DNA of 64,000 nucleotides from Embleya scabrispora DSM 41855 (GTDB taxonomy: Bacteria > Actinomycetota > Actinomycetes > Streptomycetales > Streptomycetaceae), in the NCBI RefSeq assembly GCF_000372745.1, contig NZ_KB889563.1, forward strand, positions 81,185-145,184. The letters are read 5' to 3'. The notes beneath the pieces were generated by a model. The model saw nothing but the letters and a program-made list of their open reading frames with translations, had not been told where the DNA came from and searched no databases. Shown here one piece after another: positions 25,414-34,347 of the stretch (its first letter is position 1; each line of letters begins with the position of its first letter). Position numbers and translations under genes: made by a program.

Positions 25414-27194
25414 TCGATTCCGTGACTTTGGAACCACATCTCCAACAGGGCCACCTGCCACAGCGCGTTCGCCCCGCGCCGGGTGCGGTGCGTGTCGGGC
25501 GCGGCCATCAACTCGGTCACGAACTCCGCGCGGAAGATGCCTCGTTCGCGGGCCTGCGACGTGGACAGCGTCTCCCTGACGCGGGCCAGTACGGGGCCGG
25601 CCATGTGCCGGATCGCGGGAAGCGGGAAATATCCCTTCGTCCGGTCGACGATCTCGGCGGGCAGTATGTGGCGCCCCGCGTCCTTGAGGATGCCCTTGCC
25701 TCCCTGGGCCAGCTTGAGTTCGGGTGGACACGCCGCCGCCAGTTCGACGAACTCGTGGTCGAGGAAGGGCACCCGCGCCTCCAGGCCCCAATCGGCGGTC
25801 ATGTTGTCGACGCGCTTGACCGGGTCGTCGACCATCATCACGTGCGTATCCAGGCGCAGCGCCGCGTCCAACGCGGTCTGCGCGCCGGCGGCGGCCATGT
25901 GGGCGCGTACGAGTTCGCCCGAGACGTCGCGGTCGACCAGCATGTGAGGTTGCAGGATGCGGGCCAGGTCGGCGTGGTCGCGGTCGAAGTAGACGTCGGC
26001 GTACCGCTGGGGCTCTCGTTCGCGGGAGACGGCGGCGAGGTCCGGGTACCAGTGGTAGCCGGCCAGGATCTCGTCGGCGCCCTGCCCGCTCTGTACGACC
26101 TTGACGTGTTTGGCGACCTGTTCGGACAGCAGGTGGAACGCGACGACGTCATGGCTGACCATCGGTTCGCTCATGGCGGCGATCGCGCCGTCGAGGGCGG
26201 TCGGCAATCGGTCCGAGGGCACGAGGAGTTGATGGTGGTCGGTGTCGAAGTGGTGGGCGACGACGTCGGAGTAGTGGAACTCGTCGCCGCTCTCGCCGCC
26301 CTCGGTTTCGAAGCCGACGCTGAATGTGGCCAGGTCTTCCTGGCCCACCTCGGCGAGGAGCGCGACGATCAGGCTGGAGTCGAGGCCGCCGGACAGCAGC
26401 ACGCCCACCTGTACGTCGGCAACGGTGCGTCGGCGTACGGCCGTTCGCAACGAATCGAGAAGCGCGGCGCGCCAATCGGCGGCGGTCATGTCCGCGTGTT
26501 CGACACGGCGGGTGTAGTCCGGTTGCCAGTAGCGATGGTCGCGGTACTCGCCGTCGGGCTCGATGACACGCACGGTGGCGGGGGCGAGTTTGCGTACGCC
26601 CGCCAGGATGGTGCGCGGGGCGGCGACGGTGGCGTGCAGACTGAGGTACTGGTGCAGGGCGACGGGGTCGATCGAGGTGTCGATGCCGCCGCCGGCCAGC
26701 AGCGCCGGCAACGACGAGGCGAATCGCAGTCGGCCGGGTTCCTGTGCCAGATACAGGGGCTTGATGCCGAGGCGGTCGCGGGCGAGCACCAGTCGGCCGC
26801 TCGCGTGTTCGGCGATCGCGAACGCGAACATCCCGTAAAGGCGGTCGACGCAGTCGATCCCCCATTCCCGGTACGCCTTGAGCACGACCTCGGTGTCGGA
26901 GGTGGAGAAGAAGCGGTGACCCAATCCGCGCAGCGTCTCCCGCAGTTCCCGATAGTTGTAGATGCAGCCGTTGAAAACGCCGGTCACACCCGTATCGGGG
27001 TCGGTCATCGGTTGTGCGCCGTGCTCGGACAGGTCGATGACCTGGAGGCGGCGGTGGCCCAGTGCGATCGCTGCCTGGCACCACATGCCGCGGCCATCGG
27101 GCCCACGCGGCGCCAAGCGGTCGGTCATGCGCTCGACGCCGGCCAGGTCGGGTCGTGTGCCGTCGAAACGTATTTCACCGCTCAGGCCGCACAT
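25410..27194 (-). CDS. N-acetylglutaminylglutamine-type amidotransferase (asparagine synthase family)
   Basis: The protein is 594 aa. The N-terminal Ntn glutaminase domain starts with Cys2 (MCGLSGEIRFDG) and has the glutamine-site NGCIYNYRELRE and RDRLGIKPLYLA. The C-terminal synthetase domain has the PP-loop VLLSGGLDSSLIV (about residue 265) and SGQGADEILAGYHWY. The N-terminal wording and length match the family that amidates N-acetylglutaminylglutamine (NAGGN, an osmolyte) more closely than AsnB. It overlaps the ligase gene by 13 bases and the peptidase gene by 4. Canonical NAGGN loci carry a GNAT/ATP-grasp synthetase and an M42 peptidase; neither is visible here. Confidence 0.85.
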   Translation of the reverse strand: MCGLSGEIRFDGTRPDLAGVERMTDRLAPRGPDGRGMWCQAAIALGHRRLQVIDLSEHGAQPMTDPDTGVTGVFNGCIYNYRELRETLRGLGHRFFSTSDTEVVLKAYREWGIDCVDRLYGMFAFAIAEHASGRLVLARDRLGIKPLYLAQEPGRLRFASSLPALLAGGGIDTSIDPVALHQYLSLHATVAAPRTILAGVRKLAPATVRVIEPDGEYRDHRYWQPDYTRRVEHADMTAADWRAALLDSLRTAVRRRTVADVQVGVLLSGGLDSSLIVALLAEVGQEDLATFSVGFETEGGESGDEFHYSDVVAHHFDTDHHQLLVPSDRLPTALDGAIAAMSEPMVSHDVVAFHLLSEQVAKHVKVVQSGQGADEILAGYHWYPDLAAVSREREPQRYADVYFDRDHADLARILQPHMLVDRDVSGELVRAHMAAAGAQTALDAALRLDTHVMMVDDPVKRVDNMTADWGLEARVPFLDHEFVELAAACPPELKLAQGGKGILKDAGRHILPAEIVDRTKGYFPLPAIRHMAGPVLARVRETLSTSQARERGIFRAEFVTELMAAPDTHRTRRGANALWQVALLEMWFQSHGIE

Positions 27195-28339
27195 CGCTTA
27201 CCTCCTCGGTTCGAGGTGGTTCGGGTACCGGGCCGCGGCCGCGTGGTCGGGGGACGGTCGCCGCGGGTGAGCGCGATCAGGTCGCTCACCGCGTCGACCC
27301 ATCGCTTTTGAGGCGCGTACCGGCGCAGTCGGTGTGCCTCGCTGCCGCGGGCGAGTTGTTCGTGGGCGAGAAGGTTCACCGTCGCCCAGTCGTCGAAGGA
27401 CTCCAGCCGGGAGCGCAGTCGCGACAGCATGGTGTGCACGACGTCGGACGCGGAGGCCGGTTCGCGGGTGAGCGGATCGACCAGCGGGCCTTCGAGGCCG
27501 GAGCGGGCCGCACGCCAGGTCGCGGCGCGGAGCCACTCCGTGCGGGCGGTGGGCTCGTCGGCGCGGTCTTCGCGCACGGCTTCACATGCGTCGACGACGA
27601 GTGCGCGGAACAGGCCCGCGACGAGGACGACGGTCTCCGTCCGCGGGCACGCGTCGGCGATGCGCAGCTCCAGGGTGCGCTGGTGGGCGGAGGGGCGAAC
27701 GTCGTAATAGACCATGCCGGCGTCGCTGATGACCCCCGAACGCACGAGATCGGCGAGGGTGTCGTCGTACTCGGCGGCTGACGCGAAATGCCCGGCGGGC
27801 CCGGCGGTGGGCCAGCGCTGCCACAGGAGCGTGCGCCAACTCGCGTATCCGGTGTCGGCGCCGAGCCAGAACGGTGAACTGGCCGTCAACGCGAGCAGCA
27901 CCGGCAACCATGGGGAGACGAGCGACATCGCGCGCACGGCCGTGTCCCGGTCGGGCACGTCGATGTGGACCTGCGCCCCGCAGATGAGTTGTTCGTCCGC
28001 GACGAGGCGGTAGTCCCGAGCCATCTCGGCGTAGCGGTGATCGGAGGTGGTGCCGATGTCCTCGGCGCGGGCCAGCGGTACCGTGCCGGCGGCGACGACG
28101 GCCAATCCGAGGGCGTCCGCCGCGTCGGCGAGCGTGCTGCGGGTCTCGCGGAGGTCACGGTGCAGGTCGTCCAGGGTCGCGTGGACGGCGCTGTTCGTCT
28201 CGATGACCGACCGGCGGAACTCGGGGGTGTAGGTGTCCTCCGACAGTCGCCGGAGCAGCGCGGGCGCCTCCGACACAAGTCGTCGACTGTCGGCTCCGAC
28301 GACGTGGAATTCCTCTTCGACTCCCACTGAAACACGCAC
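27182..28339 (-). CDS. carboxylate-amine ligase (GCS2/YbdK family)
   Basis: The protein is 385 aa, of the glutamate-cysteine ligase type 2 family: VGVEEEFHVV at residues 5-14, the CGAQVHIDVPDRDTAVR block near residue 135 and YDVRPSAHQRTLELRIADAC near 230. It would join a carboxylate to an amine with ATP. GTG at 28339 is preferred because AAGGAG lies 6 bases upstream and the family begins just before VGVEEE; a TTG at 28360 is in frame. It is the first gene of the ligase-amidotransferase-peptidase operon, so it probably makes the dipeptide-like substrate of the amidotransferase. Confidence 0.87.
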   Translation of the reverse strand: MRVSVGVEEEFHVVGADSRRLVSEAPALLRRLSEDTYTPEFRRSVIETNSAVHATLDDLHRDLRETRSTLADAADALGLAVVAAGTVPLARAEDIGTTSDHRYAEMARDYRLVADEQLICGAQVHIDVPDRDTAVRAMSLVSPWLPVLLALTASSPFWLGADTGYASWRTLLWQRWPTAGPAGHFASAAEYDDTLADLVRSGVISDAGMVYYDVRPSAHQRTLELRIADACPRTETVVLVAGLFRALVVDACEAVREDRADEPTARTEWLRAATWRAARSGLEGPLVDPLTREPASASDVVHTMLSRLRSRLESFDDWATVNLLAHEQLARGSEAHRLRRYAPQKRWVDAVSDLIALTRGDRPPTTRPRPGTRTTSNRGGKRCAA

Positions 28340-28396
28340 CAGAGGCTCCTTGACTTGCAATACCCGACACGATCACCTATGCGCATGTTGGCGACG

Positions 28397-28412
28397 TAGG
28401 CGTTTACGCCTA
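28397..28412. promoter_or_regulatory. 16-bp palindrome upstream of the ligase operon
   Basis: TAGGCG-TTTA-CGCCTA is a perfect 6-bp inverted repeat with a 4-base centre, 58 bases upstream of the ligase start. It could be an operator or a leader hairpin. Confidence 0.35.
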
Positions 28413-29101
28413 TTCGGGCCGGGCGACCGCCTTGTGCGATCAGGGATGCGCCACTGCTGCCCGGAAATGACGAAGACAAGCCTGGGATGTGGGATTACAG
28501 CGCGTGATGTACGCCGCAGAGCACCGGCTGGGGAGGCGCCCGACCGTCGTATCCGCTTCGTGACCGGAACCCGGACGCGCCGATGGAAGTACATTCGGCC
28601 CCGTGCGGACGGTTCTCGGACGCACTACGTTTCGCGGCCGAGATTGCTCCGGCGGGTCGGTACGAGTAAATAATACCGTAGACCATTATACCGATCCTGG
28701 AGGCGTTGCCAGATTTCGCCGACCAGCACGATTTCGTTTACGGTCCACCCGGCCGGAAGAAGGGCCACGGAGCGGATGTCCGAACTTTCGAAGTAATGGA
28801 ACCAAGGGTATTTCGTGCCGATGTGCGCCGCGCAACGGCCGCGCCGACCGCCGCCGCCCGGAAGACGCCCCGTGTCGGAGGCGGGTGTTAGGTTCCGTGT
28901 GCTGAATGAGGCCGGTCGGAGTACCTTCGAGGTCCGCGGTCGTGGGGGGTGGGGCCGGTCGGGCACAACCGAACAATGGAACGATCCCTTCCGGGACAGC
29001 CCCACCGGCATCCGTACCTCACCCCCCTCATCCGCAGGCGTGGGCCGATCCTCCATCGAGAGTACCCACGGGATCGACTCAGTCGGCCCGGCCGCGGGAC
29101 C
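28413..29101. other. gene-free, locally AT-richer intergenic region
   Basis: This is the longest stretch without a supported gene in the window. Leftward frames contain a natural-looking string (SVALLPAGWTVNEIVLVGEI) but no start or family. The 28660-28800 part is AT-richer than the rest and contains a consensus-like -10 element (see 28685-28712). Confidence 0.45.
28685..28712 (-). promoter_or_regulatory. promoter candidate reading toward the ligase operon
   Basis: On the minus strand a perfect TATAAT (28690-28685) lies 16 bases downstream of CTGGCA (28712-28707), which matches TTGACA at four of six positions. It would give a leader of about 340 bases before the ligase GTG. A perfect -10 is rare in such GC-rich DNA. 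Confidence 0.35.
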
Positions 29102-30448
29102 TCACGTGGTCTTGCTCATCACGTGCTTGATCCGGGTGTAGGAGTCCAGCGCGTAGACCGACAGGTCCTTGCCGTACCCGGAGTGCTTGAAGCCACCATG
29201 CGGCATTTCGGTCGCGTATACGCCGTGGCAGTTGATCCACACGGTGCCCGCGTCGATGCGCCGGGCCAGTCGGGCGCCTGTCGCCGCGTCGCGGCTCCAC
29301 ACGGATGCCGCCAGGCCGAAGGGTACGTCGTTGGCCAGCCGGATCGCCTCGTCCTCGTCGGTGAAGGGCTGGACGGTGAGGATCGGGCCGAAGACCTCGT
29401 CCTGCACGATCGCGTCGTCCTGGCGTACTCCGGTCACCACGGTCGGTTCGAAGAAGAAGCCGGGCCCGGGGACGGGTGTGCCGCCGGTGACGACGGTGGC
29501 GTGCTCGGGCAGGCTCTGGAGGTAGGCGCTCACCCGGGACAGGTGGGTCCGGCTGTTCAGCGGGCCGACCGCGGTCCGGGCCGCGCGTTCGGCCAGCATC
29601 GCGACCAGTCGATCGTGTACCTCGGCGGCGACCAGCACTCGGCATGCGGCGGTGCAGTCCTGACCCGCGTTGTAGAAGGCGGCTTCCGCGATGCCGTCGG
29701 CCGCCTCGGCCAGGTCGGCGTCGGCGAGCACGATCGCGGGTGCGTCACCGCCCAGTTCCAGGTGCAGCCGTTTGATGCCGGCGAGTCCGGCGGCGGTGGT
29801 GACCTCGGCGCCCGCACGGGTGCTTCCGGTGAGGGAGACCAGGGCGGTGAACGGATCGACGACCAGGGCCCGGCCGGTGTCGCGGTCGCCGCAAACGACG
29901 TTGACGACGCCTGGCGGCAGCACTTCGTTGCAGATCTCGCCGAGGACGAGAGTGCTCATGGGGGTGGTTTCCGCAGGCTTGAGCACGACGGTGTTTCCCG
30001 CGGCCAGGGCCGGCGCGAGCTTGTCGACCGCCGATCCCAGCGGGTGGTTCCACGGCGTGATGAGGGCGCAGACTCCGACCGGTTCGCGGGCCACCTGCGA
30101 CGAGTGTCCGCGCACGTACTCCCCCGCCGTCGGCCCGTGGACGCCGCGTGCCGCGCCGGCCATGAAGCGAAGCACGTCGACGGCGGCCGGGATCTCCGCC
30201 TCCAGCACCTCGGCGTGGTCCTTGCCCGTGTTGCGGCACTCGGCGGCGGCAAGTCCGGGCGCCTGCTCGGCGATCGCGTCGGCCAGGGCGAGGAGCGCGT
30301 CCTGCCGCTCCCCGGGGGTGACGGACCGCCAGGTCTCGAACGCGGCAGCGGCCGCGCGGACCGCGTCGTGCAATTCCGTGGACGATGCCGTGGGAACGCG
30401 ATCGTAGACCTCGCCGGTACGCGGGTCGATGATGTCCTGGTGAGTCAC
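29102..30448 (-). CDS. aldehyde dehydrogenase (NAD-dependent, betaine/aminoaldehyde type)
   Basis: The protein is 448 aa, slightly short for the family (about 480-500). Key elements are ITPWNHPLGSAVDKLAPALA (Asn of the oxyanion hole), LKPAETTP, GSTRAGAEV (cofactor loop), LELGGDAPAIVLADADL (catalytic Glu) and NAGQDCTAACRV (catalytic Cys), then EVFGPILTV. GTG at 30448 overlaps the GMC oxidoreductase stop by 4 bases. It would oxidise the aldehyde formed by that neighbour to an acid, as in choline-to-betaine type pathways. Confidence 0.9.
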   Translation of the reverse strand: MTHQDIIDPRTGEVYDRVPTASSTELHDAVRAAAAAFETWRSVTPGERQDALLALADAIAEQAPGLAAAECRNTGKDHAEVLEAEIPAAVDVLRFMAGAARGVHGPTAGEYVRGHSSQVAREPVGVCALITPWNHPLGSAVDKLAPALAAGNTVVLKPAETTPMSTLVLGEICNEVLPPGVVNVVCGDRDTGRALVVDPFTALVSLTGSTRAGAEVTTAAGLAGIKRLHLELGGDAPAIVLADADLAEAADGIAEAAFYNAGQDCTAACRVLVAAEVHDRLVAMLAERAARTAVGPLNSRTHLSRVSAYLQSLPEHATVVTGGTPVPGPGFFFEPTVVTGVRQDDAIVQDEVFGPILTVQPFTDEDEAIRLANDVPFGLAASVWSRDAATGARLARRIDAGTVWINCHGVYATEMPHGGFKHSGYGKDLSVYALDSYTRIKHVMSKTT

Positions 30449-31911
30449 AGGGTCTCCTCGATGAAGGCGGCCACCCGTTCGCCGACCACCGTGGTCGGCA
30501 GGGCGGGGGTACTGCGGGGGATGTCGGGGAAGACGGAGGCGTCGGCGACATGGAGGCCCTCCAGCCCGTGCACCTTGCCGGTGTGGTCGACGACGGCCGA
30601 CGGATCGTCGGCAGGCCCCATCCGGCAGCTGCCCGCCGGATGCCAGTAGTGCTGGTGGTTCGCCTTGATCCAGTCGTGGATGTCGCCTTCGGGAGTGAGC
30701 AGCGCCGGTCCCAGGTAGGGGGACAGGTCCAACTCCCGTATCCAGCCCAGGCCGTGGGCGAGGGCCTCGAGATCGTCCGGGTGGGTCAGGTAGGCGTGGT
30801 CGACGTGGGCGAGGGCGTACGGGTCGCCGGAACGCAGCCGTACCGAGCCCCGTGCCCGGGGGCGCAGCAGCGCGACCGGGACGATGCAGCGCCAGGCGTG
30901 CTCCGTCGTCGCGTCCCGCTCGACCCATGGGTAGACGTGCAGGTCGTAGGGCGCGTCTCCGGCATGGGGCGAGCGAAGCTTGGCCAGGGCTTGTTCGTCG
31001 GGCAGCATGCGGGCCCGGGCGAAGTCGGCCAGGTCGGCGGCGAGTTCCGCGGATCCGGCGAACTCCAGCTGGACGGACGGATGATCGTGCAGGTTTTCAC
31101 CCACGCCCGGGAGTTCGTGCCGCACCTCGACACCGACCTCGGCGAGGTGGGCGGCCGGACCGATGCCGGAGCGCAGCAGTACTTCGGGGCTGCCGTAGGC
31201 ACCGGCGCTCAGCACCACGAGGTCGGCGTGGATCCGGTGCCGGCGGCCGTCGTGGAGGACGTCCACCGCCACCGCGCGGCCGTTGCGCAGCACGATCCGA
31301 TCGGCCTGCACGCCGCCGATCACGGTGAGGTTGCCCTGTTCGCGAACGGGATCGAGGTAGGCGAAGGCCGTGTTGACGCGCACACCGTCGGGGGTGATGT
31401 TGACCGGTGCGCAGCCGATGCCGAGCCCGCCGGCGAGGTCCTCGAAGTCGTTGCGGACGGGCAGGCCGAGCGCCGCGCCCGCCGCGATGAAGTGCTGCTG
31501 GAACGGTTGGATCTCGTCTTGGCGGTAGGTCCTCAACCGCATGGTCGCGGACGCCTTGTCGAACAACGGTCGCAGTGTGGCCGAGTCCCAGCCGGGCGAG
31601 CCGGCCGCCGCCCACGCGTCGTAGTCGCCGGCCCATCCGCTGCTCTGCGTACAGCCGTTGTGGGTGGAGCAGCCTCCGATCACGCGGCAGCGCTCGTAGA
31701 CGTGACGTGGTCCGCGATAACCCCAGTCGTGCGAGGTCGGCAGGGTGGTGGCGTCCAGCAGGTCGGCGGGCCACGACGCGCGATCGGACCCGTAGTCGGG
31801 GCCCGCCTCCAGGACGAGCACCCGATGCCGGCGGGCGAGGCGGCCGGCGACGACGCAGCCTGCCGTACCGCCGCCCAGGACGATGATCTCGGCGTGGTCG
31901 GGGAACTTCAA
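30445..31911 (-). CDS. GMC-family FAD oxidoreductase (choline dehydrogenase-like)
   Basis: The protein is 488 aa. The FAD motif is at the N-terminus (IIVLGGGTAGCVVAGRLA, residues 9-26) with the downstream Glu in VLVLEAGPDYG. The GMC signature blocks follow: RVIGGCSTHNGC, AGAYGSPEVLLRSGIGP, and the C-terminal HPAGSCRMG with catalytic His and VADASVFPDIPRSTPALPTT. TTG at 31911 is chosen because GGAG in the 10-base gap after the permease stop is its only ribosome site. It would oxidise an alcohol taken up by the permease to the aldehyde used by the ALDH gene. Confidence 0.9.
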   Translation of the reverse strand: MKFPDHAEIIVLGGGTAGCVVAGRLARRHRVLVLEAGPDYGSDRASWPADLLDATTLPTSHDWGYRGPRHVYERCRVIGGCSTHNGCTQSSGWAGDYDAWAAAGSPGWDSATLRPLFDKASATMRLRTYRQDEIQPFQQHFIAAGAALGLPVRNDFEDLAGGLGIGCAPVNITPDGVRVNTAFAYLDPVREQGNLTVIGGVQADRIVLRNGRAVAVDVLHDGRRHRIHADLVVLSAGAYGSPEVLLRSGIGPAAHLAEVGVEVRHELPGVGENLHDHPSVQLEFAGSAELAADLADFARARMLPDEQALAKLRSPHAGDAPYDLHVYPWVERDATTEHAWRCIVPVALLRPRARGSVRLRSGDPYALAHVDHAYLTHPDDLEALAHGLGWIRELDLSPYLGPALLTPEGDIHDWIKANHQHYWHPAGSCRMGPADDPSAVVDHTGKVHGLEGLHVADASVFPDIPRSTPALPTTVVGERVAAFIEETL

Positions 31912-31921
31912 CGGTGGCTCC

Positions 31922-33463
31922 TCAGCCGGAGGGGGTGGACGCGGAGGGGGAGGTGGACGAAGGCGGGGAGGCCGGGACGAGGGCGCGGCGATGGGGTGCG
32001 CCGAGGGCATGGAGAAGGCAGCCCAGGCCGACGATGAGCGCGATCGGGACGAGTTGCGTGGCGGTGTAGGCCGCTCGGTGCCCCTCGAAACCGGCGGGCA
32101 GGTAGTCGGCCGCGCCGCCCGAGGTGCCGAACCACCCGACGCCCAGCCCCGGCCAGACCAGGGCGACCACGGTGAACAGCATCGTGCCGACGGTCAGTGC
32201 GGTGACCGTCCACGCGCCCGCGCGGCCGCCGGGGACCCGGTAGGGGCGGTGCACGTCGGGGTACTTGCGGCGCAGCACCAGGAAGGAGGAGAACGTCAGC
32301 AGGTAGGAGATCGCGGTTGCCGAGATCGCCAGGCCGATGCCGGCGGTGAAGTACTTCTGCGCGTCGCCGTCGCTCAGCCCGAGCGCGGCCAGCATCACGA
32401 CGGCGGCGATCGCGGTGGACAGGAGATTGACCCGCGTCGGAGTGCCGCGTCGGGCGGAGATCGTGCCCAGCCACTGCGGTCCGGCGCCGTCGGCGCAGGC
32501 CACCGCCTGGGCCCGGCTCAGGCCCATGGCCCACGCGGTACCGCTGGTGAGCAGGCCGACGATCAGGCCCGCCGCCGCCACTTTGGCGAGTGCGGCTCCG
32601 GCGCCGGTGAGTACGACCGTGCCGTCGGTGGCGACGTGGCCGCCGTACACGGTGAAGACCGCACGGCAGGCGTCGATGAATCCGGTCAGGGAACCGAGTT
32701 GCTCGCGGGGCAGCACCAGCAGGGTGCCGAGGATCGGGACCCCGTACAACAGCAGGGAGAGCAGACCGCCGCGCAACAGTGCCGCGGGCACGTCCCGTTT
32801 GGGGTCGGCCATCTCGCCGGCGGCCGCGCTGGGCACCTCGAAACCCATGTAGTTGAAGGCGATGACCGGGGCGAGCGCGACCAGGCCCAGGTAGGTGGGG
32901 GTGTAGTCGCCGGGCGACAGCGGCTGGACGCCGTTGCGCAGCGCGAAGACGGTCAGTGAGACGACGAAGAAGCCGAGGAGCACGATCCTGGCGACCGCTC
33001 CGGCCACCAGCACCCAGCGGCCGACCACGACGGACGCGTGGACGGCGAGACCGGCCGCCCCGACGAAGACCGCTCCCGCCAGGTACTGCCAGGCGCCCGG
33101 CAACGGGTGGAAGAAGCTCTCGAACGTGGCGATCGCCGTCACGCACAGCGAGCCGCCGATCCATACCGGGTTGGAGATCCAGTAGAAGACCTGGTTGAGG
33201 CCCGCGGTGAAGCGGCCGAAGGCCAGTTTGGTCCAGACGTAGGGTCCGCCTTCGTCCGGGAAGGCGGACCCGAGTTCGGCGATCAGGAGCCCGTAGGGAG
33301 CGAAGAACAACAACCCGAGAACGGCCAGCCACGTCAGTCCCTCGGGGCCGTTCGCGGCCACCGAGCCCAGGGTGTCCAGGCCGACGATCGCGCACAGCAG
33401 CATGGCCAGCACGTGGAAGCGCCGCAGCGCGCGGCGAGATTGGGGTGGGTCGGCCGTCGTCAT
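31922..33463 (-). CDS. APC-family amino acid/amine permease
   Basis: The protein is 513 aa with about twelve to fourteen hydrophobic helices. APC features include VGLDTLGSVAANGPEGLTW in helix 1, FPDEGGPYVWTKLAFGRF and the helix-6 block APVIAFNYMGFEVPSAAAGE. ATG at 33463 follows AAGGAGGCC; an in-frame start 11 codons upstream lacks one. It heads the permease-GMC-ALDH operon, so the transported molecule is probably an amino alcohol or amine (ethanolamine- or choline-like) oxidised in two steps. Confidence 0.9.
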   Translation of the reverse strand: MTTADPPQSRRALRRFHVLAMLLCAIVGLDTLGSVAANGPEGLTWLAVLGLLFFAPYGLLIAELGSAFPDEGGPYVWTKLAFGRFTAGLNQVFYWISNPVWIGGSLCVTAIATFESFFHPLPGAWQYLAGAVFVGAAGLAVHASVVVGRWVLVAGAVARIVLLGFFVVSLTVFALRNGVQPLSPGDYTPTYLGLVALAPVIAFNYMGFEVPSAAAGEMADPKRDVPAALLRGGLLSLLLYGVPILGTLLVLPREQLGSLTGFIDACRAVFTVYGGHVATDGTVVLTGAGAALAKVAAAGLIVGLLTSGTAWAMGLSRAQAVACADGAGPQWLGTISARRGTPTRVNLLSTAIAAVVMLAALGLSDGDAQKYFTAGIGLAISATAISYLLTFSSFLVLRRKYPDVHRPYRVPGGRAGAWTVTALTVGTMLFTVVALVWPGLGVGWFGTSGGAADYLPAGFEGHRAAYTATQLVPIALIVGLGCLLHALGAPHRRALVPASPPSSTSPSASTPSG

Positions 33464-33491
33464 GCGGCCTCCTTCGTGGTGGGGTGCCGCA

Positions 33492-33521
33492 ATCATGGAG
33501 AGTCGCGTTCACAATCGTCAA
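33492..33521 (-). promoter_or_regulatory. promoter candidate of the permease operon
   Basis: On the minus strand TTGACG (33521-33516) and CATGAT (33497-33492) are separated by 18 bases and end 28 bases before the permease ATG. The region is shared with the divergent IclR gene (33559), so the regulator could bind here. Confidence 0.4.
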
Positions 33522-33558
33522 TGACTCATGCGTAAATTGATCGCGCTAGGGTGGTGCG

Positions 33559-34347
33559 GTGACCACGACCTTCGACAAGGGCCTCGCCCTCCTGCATGCG
33601 GTCCTCGCCGCGGAACTGGGCTCGGCCGGCTACCCGGGCAATGTCCGACTCGCCGAACTGATCGGCGTGGATGCGGCCCAGGCGTCCCGCATGCTCAAGG
33701 ACCTGGCCGCGCTGGACCTCGTCGAGCGCGATGAGCAAGGACGCGGCTGGCGCATCGGCCCCGGATTCTTCGCGCTGGCCAAGGCGGCGGCCGACAGGCA
33801 CCTGCTGGTCGCCGCCCGACCGCCGCTGCGGGGCCTGGTGGCGCGCTGGCACGAGCCGGCCTGGCTCGCGGTGCCGTCACAGGGCATGGTGCTCACGGTG
33901 GAGAGCCAGCTCAGCCACTGGTCGTCGTACGTCGCGGCGGCGCCCGGGGCCCTGACCCCGATCTGGTGTACCGGGCCCGGGCGGGCGCTGTTGCTCGATC
34001 ACTCCGAGCAGGAACTCGCCGCGTTGCTCGGTGACGTCGAATTCGTCGGCGGTGGCCCTCGGGCGGCGCGCGACATCGCCACGCTGGCCGCCTACAACGC
34101 GACCGCCCGGGCGGACGGGGTCGTGATCGCGGACCGCGAATTCGAGCACGACGTGGTGGACTTCTCGGCAGCCGTACGGGACGGGTCCGGAGCAGTCGTG
34201 GCCGCGCTGAGTCTCGCCGTTCCACGATTCAGGCTGGCCGGCCGGTCCGCCGAGATCGCCGCGTCGGTGAAGGCGGCGGCGGCCGCACTGGAGGTCAGGG
34301 CCGCGGCCGGCCGAGCAACGCAGAGAGCCGATCGGCCAGATCCCTGA
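33559..34347 (+). CDS. IclR-family regulator, divergent from the permease operon
   Basis: The protein is 262 aa. The N-terminal winged helix (about 3-65: KGLALLHAVLAAE, NVRLAELIGVDAAQASRMLK) is followed by an IclR-type effector domain (about 80-245: LVARWHEPAWLAVPSQG, WCTGPGRALLLDHSEQELAAL, DGVVIADREFEHDVVDFSAAVRD split across the window). GTG at 33559 is close to a possible -10 TAGGGT at 33547-33552, so the mRNA may be almost leaderless. Position suggests control of the permease-GMC-ALDH operon. Its 3' end overlaps the opposite IclR gene by 53 bases. Confidence 0.88.
   Translation: MTTTFDKGLALLHAVLAAELGSAGYPGNVRLAELIGVDAAQASRMLKDLAALDLVERDEQGRGWRIGPGFFALAKAAADRHLLVAARPPLRGLVARWHEPAWLAVPSQGMVLTVESQLSHWSSYVAAAPGALTPIWCTGPGRALLLDHSEQELAALLGDVEFVGGGPRAARDIATLAAYNATARADGVVIADREFEHDVVDFSAAVRDGSGAVVAALSLAVPRFRLAGRSAEIAASVKAAAAALEVRAAAGRATQRADRPDP

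Noticed and set aside
28625-29056. leftward 143-codon frame with natural-looking C-terminal part
   Set aside because: No start signal, no family similarity, and the N-terminal half is low complexity.
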